From: Jiella endophytica
GTDB taxonomy: Bacteria > Pseudomonadota > Alphaproteobacteria > Rhizobiales > Rhizobiaceae
DNA: 64,000 nt
Direction: 5' to 3'
Assembly: GCF_004519335.1 (NCBI RefSeq)
Contig: NZ_SOZD01000001.1
Span: forward strand, 682,001-746,000
Shown here piece after piece: positions 8,311 through 17,488 of this stretch. The notes under the pieces are model-generated. The model ran no database searches. It had not been told where the DNA came from and saw only the letters and a list, made by a program, of their open reading frames with translations. The position numbers and the translations under genes were made by a program. Positions within the stretch are counted from its first letter, which is position 1, and every line of letters starts with the position of its first letter.

Positions 8311-9450
8311 CTACCCCGCCAGTGCGCCGGCCAGGAACTCGACGATGTAGTCCTGCGTGTCTTCGCCGAGATAGGCGTGCATCGGCAGGCTGATGACGTC
8401 GCGGGAAAGTGCATCGGAGGCCGCAAGTTCGCCGCCGGCGACCGGGAAATGCTCGTAGGCGGTCTGGCGATGCAGCGGGCGCGGATAGTAGATCGCCGTC
8501 GGCACGCCTGCCTCGCGCAGCCGCGTCTGCACGGTGGCGCGGTCGGCGCCCTCGGGCAGGCGGACGGTGTACTGTGCCCAGGTCGAGACGGCGTCGCGCA
8601 ACAGCTTCTGCGGCGTCGCGATGTTCGAGAGCTTCTGGCTGTAGCGCGCCGCGATCCGCCCGCGCGCAGCGATCTCGTCCTCGAAGATCGCCAGCTTTTC
8701 CAGAAGGATCGCCGCCTGCAGCGTGTCCATCCGGCCGTTCATGCCGATGCGGATGTTGTCGTATTTGTCGTCGAGGTTCTGGCCGTGGACGCGCAGCGAG
8801 GTCATCACCGCGGCGAGGTCCTCGTCGTCGGTCTGGACGGCGCCGCCGTCGCCGTAGCAGCCGAGGGGCTTTGCCGGAAAGAAGCTGGTCGAGACGACAT
8901 GCGACCAGTGGCTCGATTTCTTGCCGTCGATGGTGCCGCCATAGCCCTGCGCCGCGTCGGAAATCAGCTTCAGCCCGTGAGCGTCGGCGATTGTTCGGAT
9001 CGCCGCATAGTCCGCCGGCTGGCCGAAGAGGTCGACGGCGATGATCGCCTTCGGCGTCAGGCCGGGCGCCGCCTCGGCCTCGGCGATCGCCGTCTTCAGG
9101 CTGTCGAGATCCATGTTGAAGGTCTCGATGTCGACATCGACGAAGTATGGCGTCGCGCCGAGCCAGGCGACGACCTCGGCGGTCGCGGCGAAGGTGAAGC
9201 TCGGGCAGAAAACCGCGTCACCGGGCTTGATGCCCCAGGCCATCAGCGGCAGCGCCAAGGCGTCCGTGCCGGAGGCGCAGGACAGCGTGTGGGCCATGCC
9301 GCCGAAGCTGGAGAGCGCCGCCTCGAGTTCGCGGATTTCCGGCCCCATGATGAAGGCGCCATGATCGAGCACGGCGGCCATCCGCCGGTCGACCTTGTCG
9401 CGGATCCGGTCACGCTGGCTGGCGAGATCGATGAAGGGAATGCTCTGCAT
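8311..9450 (-). CDS. DegT/DnrJ/EryC1 family PLP aminotransferase
   Basis: This is a 379-aa sugar aminotransferase of the DegT/StrS class. It starts with the family hallmark IPFIDLASQRDRI. It contains the PLP-phosphate contact region CASGTDALALPL, the ring-stacking/aspartate segment ISDAAQGYGG, and the Schiff-base lysine in SFFPAKPLGCYGDGGA. The C-terminus has YYPRPLHRQTAYEHF, which is typical of enzymes acting on UDP-keto sugars (for example WbpE-like enzymes that make 3-amino uronic acids). The first gene of the window is a UDP-sugar dehydrogenase, so both could serve one surface-glycan pathway; the distance of 7 kb makes that only an inference. Confidence 0.85.
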   Translation of the reverse strand: MQSIPFIDLASQRDRIRDKVDRRMAAVLDHGAFIMGPEIRELEAALSSFGGMAHTLSCASGTDALALPLMAWGIKPGDAVFCPSFTFAATAEVVAWLGATPYFVDVDIETFNMDLDSLKTAIAEAEAAPGLTPKAIIAVDLFGQPADYAAIRTIADAHGLKLISDAAQGYGGTIDGKKSSHWSHVVSTSFFPAKPLGCYGDGGAVQTDDEDLAAVMTSLRVHGQNLDDKYDNIRIGMNGRMDTLQAAILLEKLAIFEDEIAARGRIAARYSQKLSNIATPQKLLRDAVSTWAQYTVRLPEGADRATVQTRLREAGVPTAIYYPRPLHRQTAYEHFPVAGGELAASDALSRDVISLPMHAYLGEDTQDYIVEFLAGALAG

Positions 9451-9583
9451 GCTCCAGGCCTTTGGACAACGAGGTGAGAGACGCGAATCGCTTGGAATTG
9501 CTAGGCGAGGAGGTGAGCCAAATTATGCTGCGGCGCCACTCAAGTTTGGTGTCGCAAGCTTACGATGGTGATCGGCGTCCCTC

Positions 9584-10561
9584 TCAAGCCTGTTGCGGTC
9601 GCCCGGCCTTCTTCCCGGCGAGGATGCCGAGGACATACATGGCGACGGTCGAGCCGGCGATGGCGGTGATATCGGCATGGTCGTAGGGCGGCGACACCTC
9701 GACGACGTCGGCGCCGACGAGGTCGAGGTTCTTCACATGCCGCAGCACCGCCAGCATCCTGGCGCTCGATGGCCCGCCGGCGACGGGCGTACCGGTGCCC
9801 GGCGCGAAGGCGGCGTCGAGGCAGTCGATGTCGAAGCTGAGATAGACGTTGGTACCGCCGGTGCGCTCGTAGATCGTCGCGGCGATCTCGGCGCTTTTCA
9901 TCTCCTCGACCGCCTCGCCGCCAAGGATCTCGATGCCGCAGGTCTCCGGTGCATGGGTGCGGATGCCGACCTGGATCGAGGTTGCCGGGTCGATCAGGCC
10001 GTCGGCAACGGCCTGGGCAACGAAGGAGCCGTGATCGACACGCGGGCGGCCCGAGGCGTCGTCCGCCACTGGCCAGGTGTCCTGATGGGCGTCGAACTGG
10101 AGAAGCGACAGCTTGCCGTGGCGCGCGACATGGGCCTGGAGCAGCGGATAGGTGATCGAATGATCGCCGCCGAGGGTCAGCAGAAACCCGGTTTTCGCAA
10201 CAATGTCCGTGGCTTCCGAGAGGATCTTCGCGTGGGCTGTTTCCGGCAGGCGATAGTCGAGCAGGCAGTCGCCATAGTCGACGACGGAAAGCGCCTCGAA
10301 GAGATCGCGCTCGAAGGGATATTGCGGATCGTTGTCGAAGATCGCCGAGGCGCGGCGCAGCGCCTGCGGGCCGAAGCGGGTGCCCGGACGGTTCGACACC
10401 GCGCTGTCGAAGGGAACGCCCCAGACGGTGACGTCGGTGCCGGAAACGTCCTTCGTAAGCCGCCGGCGCATGAAGGAGAGGGCGCCGGCATAGGTCGGAT
10501 CGCCCGCCGCCCCGAAATTGCCGCTCGCCGCAAAACCGTGATCGATGGATTTCTCTGCCAT
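9584..10561 (-). CDS. speB: Agmatinase / ureohydrolase
   Basis: This is a 325-aa enzyme of the arginase-agmatinase superfamily, which hydrolyses agmatine to putrescine and urea using a binuclear manganese centre. Metal-binding motifs are visible in order: GGDHSITYPLL, QFDAHQDTW and SFDIDCLDAAFAPGTGTPVAGG. The N-terminal GVPFDSAVSNRPGTRFGP loop is typical of agmatinases rather than arginases. Related guanidino-acid hydrolases have the same fold, so the substrate is an assignment by family. It diverges from the SDR gene, and the intergenic region carries a palindrome. Confidence 0.85.
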   Translation of the reverse strand: MAEKSIDHGFAASGNFGAAGDPTYAGALSFMRRRLTKDVSGTDVTVWGVPFDSAVSNRPGTRFGPQALRRASAIFDNDPQYPFERDLFEALSVVDYGDCLLDYRLPETAHAKILSEATDIVAKTGFLLTLGGDHSITYPLLQAHVARHGKLSLLQFDAHQDTWPVADDASGRPRVDHGSFVAQAVADGLIDPATSIQVGIRTHAPETCGIEILGGEAVEEMKSAEIAATIYERTGGTNVYLSFDIDCLDAAFAPGTGTPVAGGPSSARMLAVLRHVKNLDLVGADVVEVSPPYDHADITAIAGSTVAMYVLGILAGKKAGRPQQA

Positions 10562-10681
10562 GTCGCGCCTCTCGCCCGTCGCCGTTCCTGCCGCAAGTTA
10601 GGGCACACGGACGAAAAGTCGGAGACAACCGGGGATCGAGGCGAAACGCACCTCTTGCGCCTTGAGCCGCGCCGGTCCACT

Positions 10682-10697
10682 TTGACGTAAACGTCAA
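10682..10697. promoter_or_regulatory. LiuR-like palindromic operator
   Basis: The 16-bp sequence TTGACGTAAACGTCAA is an inverted repeat with 7 of 8 symmetric pairs. It closely matches the published consensus for MerR-family LiuR regulators of branched-chain amino-acid and acyl-CoA catabolism in proteobacteria. It sits 17 bp upstream of the SDR start, just ahead of its GGAGG ribosome-binding site. This position fits control of that gene; control of the divergent agmatinase gene is less likely. Confidence 0.55.
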
Positions 10698-10714
10698 TTG
10701 GAGGAGACGACACC

Positions 10715-11590
10715 ATGGCCGCAACATTGAACGGCAAGACCATCTTCATGTCCGGCGGCTCGCGCGGCATCGGCCTTGCGATTGCCCTCAGGGCCGCGCG
10801 GGACGGCGCCAATGTGGTGATCGCGGCGAAGACCGATCAGCCGCATCCGAAGCTTCCCGGCACCATCCACACCGCCGTCGAGGAGATCAAGCGGGCCGGC
10901 GGCCAGGGGCTCGCCGTCGTCTGCGACATCCGCGAGGAAGAACAGGTCGCGGCGGCGGTGGCGCGCGCGGTGGAGCGTTTCGGCGGCATCGACATCTGCG
11001 TCAACAACGCCTCGGCGATCCAGCTGACCGATACGCTGGCGACCGACATGAAGCGCTACGACCTGATGAATGGGGTCAATGCGCGGGGCACCTTCCTCGT
11101 GTCGAAATGCTGCATCCCGCATCTGAAGAAGGCTGAGAACCCGCATATCCTGACCTTGTCGCCGCCGCTCGACATGCAGGCGAAATGGTTCGCCGGCCAC
11201 GTCGCCTATTCGATGGCGAAGTTCGGCATGTCGATGGTGACCCTCGGCCTTGCCGCGGAGCTGAAGAAGGACGGCATCGCCGCCAATTCGCTCTGGCCGC
11301 TGACGGTGATCGACACGGCGGCGGTCAGGAACGTTCTCGGCGGGGCGCCGCTCGCCTCGATGAGCCGTTCGCCGGAGATCGTCGCCGACGCTGCCCATGC
11401 GATCCTGACCAAGCCGTCGCGGGAGTTCACCGGCCGGTTCCTGATCGACGAACTCGTGCTGATGGAGGAGGGCGTCGCCGATTTCGGCCGATACGGGCCG
11501 GAGAACGGCCAGCCGATGGCGGATTTCTTCGTGCCGGACGAGGCTTTCGCCAAGGCCCGGACGAAGGTGATGCGGCAGCCGCAGGGCTGA
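10715..11590 (+). CDS. SDR oxidoreductase, HSDL2-like
   Basis: This is a 291-aa short-chain dehydrogenase with the cofactor motif SGGSRGIGLAIAL, the central NNAS motif and the active-site Y-x-x-x-K in HVAYSMAKFGMS. The catalytic serine region reads ILTLSPPLDM. This pattern, together with the long C-terminus ending near FFVPDEAFAKARTK, matches the HSDL2/SDR subgroup associated with fatty-acid metabolism. A strong GGAGG lies 10 nt upstream of the ATG. The LiuR-like operator immediately upstream supports a role in acyl-CoA or branched-chain catabolism, but the substrate is unknown. Confidence 0.82.
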   Translation: MAATLNGKTIFMSGGSRGIGLAIALRAARDGANVVIAAKTDQPHPKLPGTIHTAVEEIKRAGGQGLAVVCDIREEEQVAAAVARAVERFGGIDICVNNASAIQLTDTLATDMKRYDLMNGVNARGTFLVSKCCIPHLKKAENPHILTLSPPLDMQAKWFAGHVAYSMAKFGMSMVTLGLAAELKKDGIAANSLWPLTVIDTAAVRNVLGGAPLASMSRSPEIVADAAHAILTKPSREFTGRFLIDELVLMEEGVADFGRYGPENGQPMADFFVPDEAFAKARTKVMRQPQG

Positions 11591-11671
11591 GAGCCGCAGC
11601 CGGCGCGATCCCCGCGCTTCAATCATGGCACTGGCTTGGACGGCAAAAAGCTGACGCGGCGATTCCCCAGC

Positions 11672-11834
11672 CCCTCATCATGAGGTGTGAATCCGGTCGA
11701 AGTCCGGCAGAGCCTCGACGGGCGAGGGGCGTTCGCGCCCACGCCGCAGCATACGGTCGTCGCCTCGCCTTGAGCCGCCATGGCCCGCACCCTCGCCCTT
11801 CGAGGCCGCCTGCGGCGGCACCTCAGGATGAGGG
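11672..11834. repeat. 160-bp interspersed repeat, copy 1
   Basis: This is the first of two related intergenic copies. It opens with CCCTCATCATGAGGTG and closes with CACCTCAGGATGAGGG, so the ends are inverted repeats of each other. Inside are GAGGGGCG and CTCGCCCTTCGAGGC blocks that can also pair. This layout resembles the palindromic extragenic repeats scattered through Hyphomicrobiales genomes. No protein-coding signal is convincing here. Together with copy 2 it fills most of the 685-bp gene-free stretch between the SDR gene and rpmG. Confidence 0.7.
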
Positions 11835-11987
11835 CGCTCGGGTTGCAGCGCTGTCGAGTGGCTGTTGTGAAGGCGGCCGAGGCACCGAACCGGCTTGCGT
11901 CAGTGTCCCGGCCGGTCACGCGTCAAAAACAGACCCGGAAACGCCGTCCAGAACGACGAATGTCGCGGATCGCCCCGCTCTCCATAG

Positions 11988-12149
11988 CCCCTCATCCTGA
12001 GGTGCGAAGCGAGCAGAGCGAGGCGAGCCTCGAAGGGCGAGGGGCGGCTCGCGGCCACGCCGCAGCATTTGGACGGCGCCTCGCCTTGAGCCGCCATGGC
12101 CCGCACCCTCGCCCTTCGAGGCCGCCTGCGGCGGCACCTCAGAATGAGA
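11988..12149. repeat. 160-bp interspersed repeat, copy 2
   Basis: This is the second copy, in the same orientation as the first and about 316 bp away. From GCCACGCCGCAGCAT through to the closing CACCTCAGAATGAGA it is nearly identical to copy 1; the 5' quarter differs more. The spacing and terminal inverted repeats suggest either a duplicated palindromic element or a MITE-like sequence. Confidence 0.7.
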
Positions 12150-12201
12150 GTGCTCCGTCCGGGGGGCCCTTTCGTTCCAACTGCCACGCCGCAAAACACA
12201 A

Positions 12202-12227
12202 AAGACCGCAGCTTGCGCTGCGGTCTT
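12202..12227 (-). terminator. Rho-independent terminator of rpmG
   Basis: A perfect 11-bp stem (AAGACCGCAGC / GCTGCGGTCTT) with a 4-nt loop lies about 50 bp downstream of the rpmG stop. Read on the minus strand, the stem is followed by a T-rich run, TTTTGTGTTTTG. Both features fit an intrinsic terminator. Confidence 0.8.
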
Positions 12228-12275
12228 GCTGACTTGCGTCGATCGGAAACGGCCGGGCAGACGCCAGGCGCCGAA

Positions 12276-12443
12276 TTACTTGATCTTGGTCTCGCGGAAC
12301 TCGACGTGCTTGCGCGCGATCGGGTCGTACTTGGTCTTGGTCATCTTGTCGGTCATCGTCCGCGAGTTCTTGCGGGTGACGTAGAAAAAGCCGGTGTCGG
12401 CGGTGGACAGGAGCTTGATCTTGATGGTGGTCGCCTTGGCCAT
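12276..12443 (-). CDS. rpmG: 50S ribosomal protein L33
   Basis: This is a 55-aa protein of the large ribosomal subunit. It begins [20 protein letters not shown] and has the family core [10 protein letters not shown] followed by [14 protein letters not shown]. There are no zinc-binding CxxC pairs, so it is the C-minus form. The length is exactly that of alphaproteobacterial L33. It is transcribed alone and has its own terminator downstream. Confidence 0.96.
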   Translation of the reverse strand: MAKATTIKIKLLSTADTGFFYVTRKNSRTMTDKMTKTKYDPIARKHVEFRETKIK

Positions 12444-12661
12444 GGTCTTCCTCGAATGATGCTACGCAGGAACGATCCCGGTGGGTTGACCCGACCGCAA
12501 TCGACCGCTGGCCTGCGCCGATGAAAGTCATTGCCGGCAAAGGCCCGGGTGCTGCCCGGAGGACACGACGGTCCGCCCGTCGCCCGGCGCCGGCAAATTC
12601 GGCCGGACAATAGCCATGGGCGGTGTTCTGTCAAGGCCCCCATCCCGCCAGATGGCCCGGC

Positions 12662-13924
12662 TCAGGCGGATTTGGCGGCGAACAGCCGGCCGAGCGCCAG
12701 CGCCAGATAGATCGCGAAGAACAGCGCCAGCGACCAGGCAAAGCCGCTCGGCCCGAAAAGGTCCATGGCGCTGCCGATGACCTGCGGTCCGACCAGCATG
12801 CCGAGCGAATAGCAGAAGATGAAGGCGGCGTTGGCGTCGGCGAGATCGGCCGCCGGCAGGCGCGAGCCGAGATGGGCAAGGCCGACGGTGTAGAGGCCGG
12901 CAACGACGCCGCCCCAAAGGAACAGGACGCAGGCCATCAGCCACCAGTCCTCGGCGAGCATCGGCAGACAGAGCGTGCCGATCAGGCCGACGCCGGCGCA
13001 GATCGACAGGAGGCTGCGCCGGTCGCTCACCCGGTCGGACATCAGCCCGATCGGGATCTGCATCAGCACGTTGCCGATGCCGACCGCCGTCAGGAGCTGG
13101 GCGGCGGCCGCCTCGGAAAAGCCGACCCGTTCGCCGTAGACCGGGAACAGCGTGAAGCCGCCGGCCTCGACCGCGCCGAAGATCAGCACGGCGCCGGTCG
13201 CCGTCGGCACGGCGAAGAGATAGCGCCAGAAATTGCCCTGCCGGCGGTCCTTCGCGATGACCGGCTGGCTGTTCCAGGCGAGAAACAGCGGAATGGCGGA
13301 GACGAGGATCACCCCGGCGCCGATGCCGAAAGGCAGGAAGCCCTGGCTGCCGACCTGCGAGAAGATCCACGGGCCGAGGGCGAAGCCGAGGGAGAGGACG
13401 GTGGCGTAGATACCGAGGACGAGACCGCGCTTGCCGGGCGGCGCGGCGGCATTGATCCAGAACTCCGACAGGACGAAGAGTGCGGTGATGGCGAAGTGGA
13501 AGACCAGCCGCAGCGGGAACCACATCCAGAACTCGGTGAAGACGTAGAAGCCGACCGAGGAAAGACTGGCGAGGACGATCGCGATCAGCATCGTCAGGCG
13601 GACGCTGAGGCGGATGGCGATCGGCGTGATCAGCGCCGCCGCGGCCAGCGAGGCGGCACCCGCCACCGCCGCGTTGAGACCGATCATCGAGGAAGAGACG
13701 CCCCGACGCTCGAGGATCACGCTGAGCAGCGGAAGGCCGAGACCGAGCGCAATGCCGACTGCGCTGATCGAGGCGATGGCGGCGGCGGCCGACAGCCAGT
13801 TGACGGATTCGAGCTCCGCTTCGGCTTCGGCGACGATGTCGTCCGCAGTCGATCGCTCCACCGTCCTATCCCCGAGCACTCTGCGGCAGCGAGCGAGCCG
13901 CCGTCGCGGCAGCCGCCATGGCAT
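12662..13924 (-). CDS. MFS transporter
   Basis: This is a 420-aa major facilitator with about 12 hydrophobic segments from residue 43 on. The loop 2-3 region reads ITPIAIRLSVRLTML. The loop 8-9 region has IGLMSDRVSDRRSLL, a clear MFS motif A-like sequence. The first 40 residues are basic and then acidic and are unlikely to be part of the fold; a GTG about 63 nt downstream (13861) is an alternative start. It resembles the YcaD/UhpC-like group of unknown substrate. It lies downstream of the Nudix gene on the same strand, with a gap of about 80 bp. Confidence 0.82.
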   Translation of the reverse strand: MPWRLPRRRLARCRRVLGDRTVERSTADDIVAEAEAELESVNWLSAAAAIASISAVGIALGLGLPLLSVILERRGVSSSMIGLNAAVAGAASLAAAALITPIAIRLSVRLTMLIAIVLASLSSVGFYVFTEFWMWFPLRLVFHFAITALFVLSEFWINAAAPPGKRGLVLGIYATVLSLGFALGPWIFSQVGSQGFLPFGIGAGVILVSAIPLFLAWNSQPVIAKDRRQGNFWRYLFAVPTATGAVLIFGAVEAGGFTLFPVYGERVGFSEAAAAQLLTAVGIGNVLMQIPIGLMSDRVSDRRSLLSICAGVGLIGTLCLPMLAEDWWLMACVLFLWGGVVAGLYTVGLAHLGSRLPAADLADANAAFIFCYSLGMLVGPQVIGSAMDLFGPSGFAWSLALFFAIYLALALGRLFAAKSA

Positions 13925-14002
13925 CGAGCGGGAACGGCCCTGCCGCAGCGCTCCGATCGGCGTGGGGCGGTCGGTCGGGGTGGTCGCTGTCGATCGTCAT
14001 GA

Positions 14003-14773
14003 TCAGATGAGGTCTTTCCGGATGCGCCCGTCAACGGTGCGGTAATAGGGCATGGCGACCGAGGCATCGAGCCAGGAGCCTTCTGCCATCCGCTCCGCCA
14101 GATCCCCGAGGATGGTCCGGGTGATCGGCGCGAGGGAATGGTCGTCGAGGCTTCCCGTCGACACCCAGCCGATCCGCTCGAACTCGTCGGTCGGCGGATC
14201 GAAGTTTTCGCTGATAGCGCCGAGTCGTGTGGCATTGATGACGAAGAAGCGGGTGTCGAAACGCCGCGGCGGCCCCTCGGGGGTCACCGCGCGGGCGATC
14301 GGCACCAGCCAGTCCACCGCCGGCGCGAGGCCGCGCTCGGAAAAGGCGGCGAAATCCTTCGGGAACGCGGCCGAATCGGCCGCCTGGCTGCCGATCAGGA
14401 GGCCGGTCTCCTCGAAGGTCTCGCGGATCGCGGCAAGCGCCAAAGCGGCGGCGTCGCGGGCCGTGAAGCCATCGGGAACCGCGGCGCAGAGCCGCGCCCC
14501 GGCGTCGCCGGGCAGGCTGAAGCGTGCGGCAAGCTCGCGGTCTGCCGGATCGACCCGGCCGCCCGGAAAGACGAAGCGGTTGGCCATGAAGACATGGGCC
14601 TTGCCGCGCAGCCCCATCAGAAAGCGCGGCCCGCCTGCCTCCGCGGTCTCGTCGACGATGATCAGCGTCGCGGCATCGCGGATCGCGACGTCACCGCCCG
14701 CTGCCGGCAAGGCTTCGCCGGAGAGCCTGCGCCGTTCGGCCTCGAGGGCCGCCAGCCGGCTTTCGCCGGTCAC
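14003..14773 (-). CDS. Nudix hydrolase
   Basis: This is a 256-aa Nudix-fold protein. The Nudix helix is represented by AIRETFEETGLLIG, which keeps the REUxEExGU part; the upstream G-x5-E half is not clearly conserved. The N-terminal portion includes PRFLMGLRGKAHVFMANRFVFPGGRVDP, as in NUDT7/NUDT8-like CoA or ADP-ribose hydrolases. GTG at 14773 is chosen as the start because GGAGG lies 7 nt upstream. The start overlaps the DUF983 stop by 3 nt in GTGA, which implies translational coupling. It is the last gene of the topA-rnr-DUF983 chain. Confidence 0.85.
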   Translation of the reverse strand: MTGESRLAALEAERRRLSGEALPAAGGDVAIRDAATLIIVDETAEAGGPRFLMGLRGKAHVFMANRFVFPGGRVDPADRELAARFSLPGDAGARLCAAVPDGFTARDAAALALAAIRETFEETGLLIGSQAADSAAFPKDFAAFSERGLAPAVDWLVPIARAVTPEGPPRRFDTRFFVINATRLGAISENFDPPTDEFERIGWVSTGSLDDHSLAPITRTILGDLAERMAEGSWLDASVAMPYYRTVDGRIRKDLI

Positions 14774-15213
14774 CCGAATTCCTCCCCGGAATCGTCCGCC
14801 CCGGAAAAGCCGCCCATCTTCAGCGCCCATTGCAGGCCGATCGTCGCGCCCTTGAGCGGCTGCATCAGAGCGAGGCTGAGGACGATGGTGACAGGCACCC
14901 AGATCGCCAGATGCTGCCACATGGTGAGCTCGACCATCTCCTCCATCCCCATGAAGCCGGCGACGACGACATGGCCGACGATGAAGACGGTGAGATAGGG
15001 CGGCAGGTCGTCGGCGCGATGATGGTGGACGGCGAGCCCGCAATCCTCGCAGGCATCGACGGACTTCAGGAAGGACCGGAACAGCCGGCCCTCGCCGCAG
15101 CGCGGGCAGCGGCTCCGGAAGCCGCGCCAGAGGGCGGTGCCGAGCGGCCGCTCCTCGGCAGAGGGCGTCCAGTCCACCGGCGGCGTCGCGGCGGCCTTGC
15201 CGGTCTCGCTCAT
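14770..15213 (-). CDS. DUF983 family membrane protein
   Basis: This 147-aa protein has two zinc-ribbon CxxC pairs near the N-terminus (CPRCGEGRLF and CEDCGL) followed by HHHRADDLPPYLTVFIVGH. Two or three membrane helices follow. This is the DUF983 architecture, a family often found near cytochrome oxidase assembly genes. The start overlaps the rnr stop in ATGA and the stop overlaps the Nudix start, so the three genes are probably translated together. The function is unknown. Confidence 0.88.
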   Translation of the reverse strand: MSETGKAAATPPVDWTPSAEERPLGTALWRGFRSRCPRCGEGRLFRSFLKSVDACEDCGLAVHHHRADDLPPYLTVFIVGHVVVAGFMGMEEMVELTMWQHLAIWVPVTIVLSLALMQPLKGATIGLQWALKMGGFSGADDSGEEFG

Positions 15214-17483
15214 CGGCGTCTCCTGACTTTCGATGCGACATTGCGGTCGCGGCGCTTCACGCGGCCGCGGCTCTGCGTCTTGTGGAAGGAGCCGGTCGCC
15301 GCCGGCAGCTTGCGCGGTTCGGTCAGCATTTCGAACTGCAGCGAGCCGGCGAGGGGCAGGGCCTCGATCAGGCGCACCTCGACGGTGTCGCCGAGCCTGT
15401 AGCCCTGGCCGGAGCGATCGCCGACGAGGCAGCGGGAGGCCTCGTCATAGTGGAAATATTCGTTGCCGAGGGTCGAGATCGGCACGAAGCCGTCGGCGCC
15501 GTAGGTCGGCAGCTGGACGAACAGCCCGGCCTTGGTGACGCCCGCGACACGTCCGTCGAAGGTCTCGCCGACGCGCTCGGCGAGGTGATGGGCGATCAGC
15601 CGGTCGACGGTGTCGCGCTCGGCCGCCATCGCCCGGCGCTCGGCGCGGGAGATCTCTTCCGCCGTCTCGGCGAGAAGCTCCTCGTCCTCCTTCGACAGCC
15701 CGCCTTCACCGAGGCCGAGCGCGGTCACCAGTGCGCGGTGGACGATGAGATCGGCATAGCGGCGGATCGGCGAGGTGAAATGGGCGTAGCGGGCGAGGTT
15801 GAGGCCGAAGTGGCCGAGATTCTCCGGCGTGTAGACGGCCTGGGACTGGGAGCGCAGCACCACCTCGTTGACGAGGGACTCGTTGTCGCCGCCCTTCACC
15901 CGGTCGAGGATCTGGTTGAAATGCGACGGCCTCAGCGAGCCGGCGCGGGCCAGCGGGATCTCCAGCGTCTTCAGGAACTCGCGCAGGCCCTCGAGCTTCG
16001 ACAGCGAGGGCGCGTCATGGGCACGGTAGATCAGCTGCTGGCGCTGCTTCTCGAGGCTCTCGGCGGCAGCGACATTGGCGAGGATCATGAACTCCTCGAT
16101 CAGCTTGTGGGCGTCGAGCCGCATCGGGACGACGACCTTCTCGACCCGTCCGGCGGCATCCAGCTTCAGCTTGCGCTCGGGGAGATCGAGATCGAGCGGC
16201 TGTCGGCGCTCGCGGGCGAGCCGCACCAGATGGTAGGCCTGCCAGAGGGGCTTCAGCACGGCGTCGAGGATGTCGGCGGGGACGGAAGCCGGATCGCCGT
16301 CGATCGCCGCCTGCGCCTGCTCATAGGCGAGCTTGGCGCGGCTCCTCATCATGATCCGGTGGAACTCGTGGCGGCGCTTGTCGCCGTCGCCGCCGATCAC
16401 CAGGCGGACGGCCAGGGCAGGGCGGTCCTCGCCCTCGCGGAGCGAACAGAGATCGTTGGAGATGCGTTCGGGGAGCATCGGCACGACGCGGTCGGGGAAA
16501 TAGACCGAATTGCCGCGGATGCGCGCCTCGTTGTCGAGCTTCGAGCCCGGCCGGACATACCAGGAGACGTCGGCGATCGCGACGGTGACGACGAAGCCGC
16601 CGGGATTGGCGGGATCGTCGTCCGGCACCGCGTGGACGGCGTCGTCGTGATCCTTGGCATCGGCAGGGTCGATGGTGACGAGCGGCAGGTCGCGCCAGTC
16701 CTCGCGGTGCTTCATCCCCGCAGGACCGGCGGTCTCGGCCTCGTCGAGTACGGCCTTCGGAAAGACGTGCGGAATGCCGTGGGCGTGGAGCGCGATCGAC
16801 GAGATCGCCCGCTCGGAATTGATCGACCCCACGACCTCGACGACGCTCGCGGTCGGCAGGCCGATCCGCCGTCGCGGGCCCGCCTCGACCTCGACGAGGT
16901 CGCCGTCCCGGGCATCTTTGGTGTCGCCCGGCGGGATGGTGAATTCCAGCTGCTTGCGCTCGACAGGTTCGACCCGGCCGCCGCCGCCGGGCGTCGCGCG
17001 GAAGACGCCGAGGGCGACGGTGCGCCGCTTCTCGAGGATGCGGATGATCTTCAGATGGCGTTCGCCGTCCTCGTCGTCATCCTCGACGACGCGGGCGAGT
17101 ACCCTTTCGCCGACACCGGGTGCGGGGCCCTTGTCGCGCTCGACGCGCACCGGAATGCGTGGCGGCTCGCCATCCTCCAGCCGGTCCCAGGTGACGGGTT
17201 CGGCGAGGAGCGCGCCTTCCTCGTCGCGGCGTCGGATCTCGAAGACGCCGACCGGCGGCAGCGCGCCCGGCGTCTTGAAACGGCGGCGGTCACCGGAGAT
17301 GACGCCCTCCGACTGGAGCTCGGCGAGCAGCATCTTCAAAGCGATGCGGTCGTCGCCCTTGACGCCGAAGGCCTTGGCGATCTCCCGCTTGGAGGCCCTG
17401 CCGGGATTGTCGGCGACGAATCGCAGCACCGCCTCGCGTGTGAGGGCGGGCATCTCGTCCCGGCCGGTGTTGCGTCGTGCCAT
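15210..17483 (-). CDS. rnr: Ribonuclease R
   Basis: This is a 757-aa 3'-to-5' exoribonuclease that degrades structured RNA. An N-terminal winged helix lies at about residues 10-70, followed by cold-shock-like domains, the RNB catalytic domain at about 255-600, and an S1 domain at about 645-725. The metal-binding cluster is visible in IDPADAKDHDDAVHA, and the motif HFTSPIRRYADLIVHRAL is intact. The basic tail (GRVKRRDRNVASKVRRRR) is typical of RNase R. It starts 5 bp after the topA stop, so it should be co-transcribed with topA. Confidence 0.96.
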   Translation of the reverse strand: MARRNTGRDEMPALTREAVLRFVADNPGRASKREIAKAFGVKGDDRIALKMLLAELQSEGVISGDRRRFKTPGALPPVGVFEIRRRDEEGALLAEPVTWDRLEDGEPPRIPVRVERDKGPAPGVGERVLARVVEDDDEDGERHLKIIRILEKRRTVALGVFRATPGGGGRVEPVERKQLEFTIPPGDTKDARDGDLVEVEAGPRRRIGLPTASVVEVVGSINSERAISSIALHAHGIPHVFPKAVLDEAETAGPAGMKHREDWRDLPLVTIDPADAKDHDDAVHAVPDDDPANPGGFVVTVAIADVSWYVRPGSKLDNEARIRGNSVYFPDRVVPMLPERISNDLCSLREGEDRPALAVRLVIGGDGDKRRHEFHRIMMRSRAKLAYEQAQAAIDGDPASVPADILDAVLKPLWQAYHLVRLARERRQPLDLDLPERKLKLDAAGRVEKVVVPMRLDAHKLIEEFMILANVAAAESLEKQRQQLIYRAHDAPSLSKLEGLREFLKTLEIPLARAGSLRPSHFNQILDRVKGGDNESLVNEVVLRSQSQAVYTPENLGHFGLNLARYAHFTSPIRRYADLIVHRALVTALGLGEGGLSKEDEELLAETAEEISRAERRAMAAERDTVDRLIAHHLAERVGETFDGRVAGVTKAGLFVQLPTYGADGFVPISTLGNEYFHYDEASRCLVGDRSGQGYRLGDTVEVRLIEALPLAGSLQFEMLTEPRKLPAATGSFHKTQSRGRVKRRDRNVASKVRRRR

Positions 17484-17488
17484 GGCTG

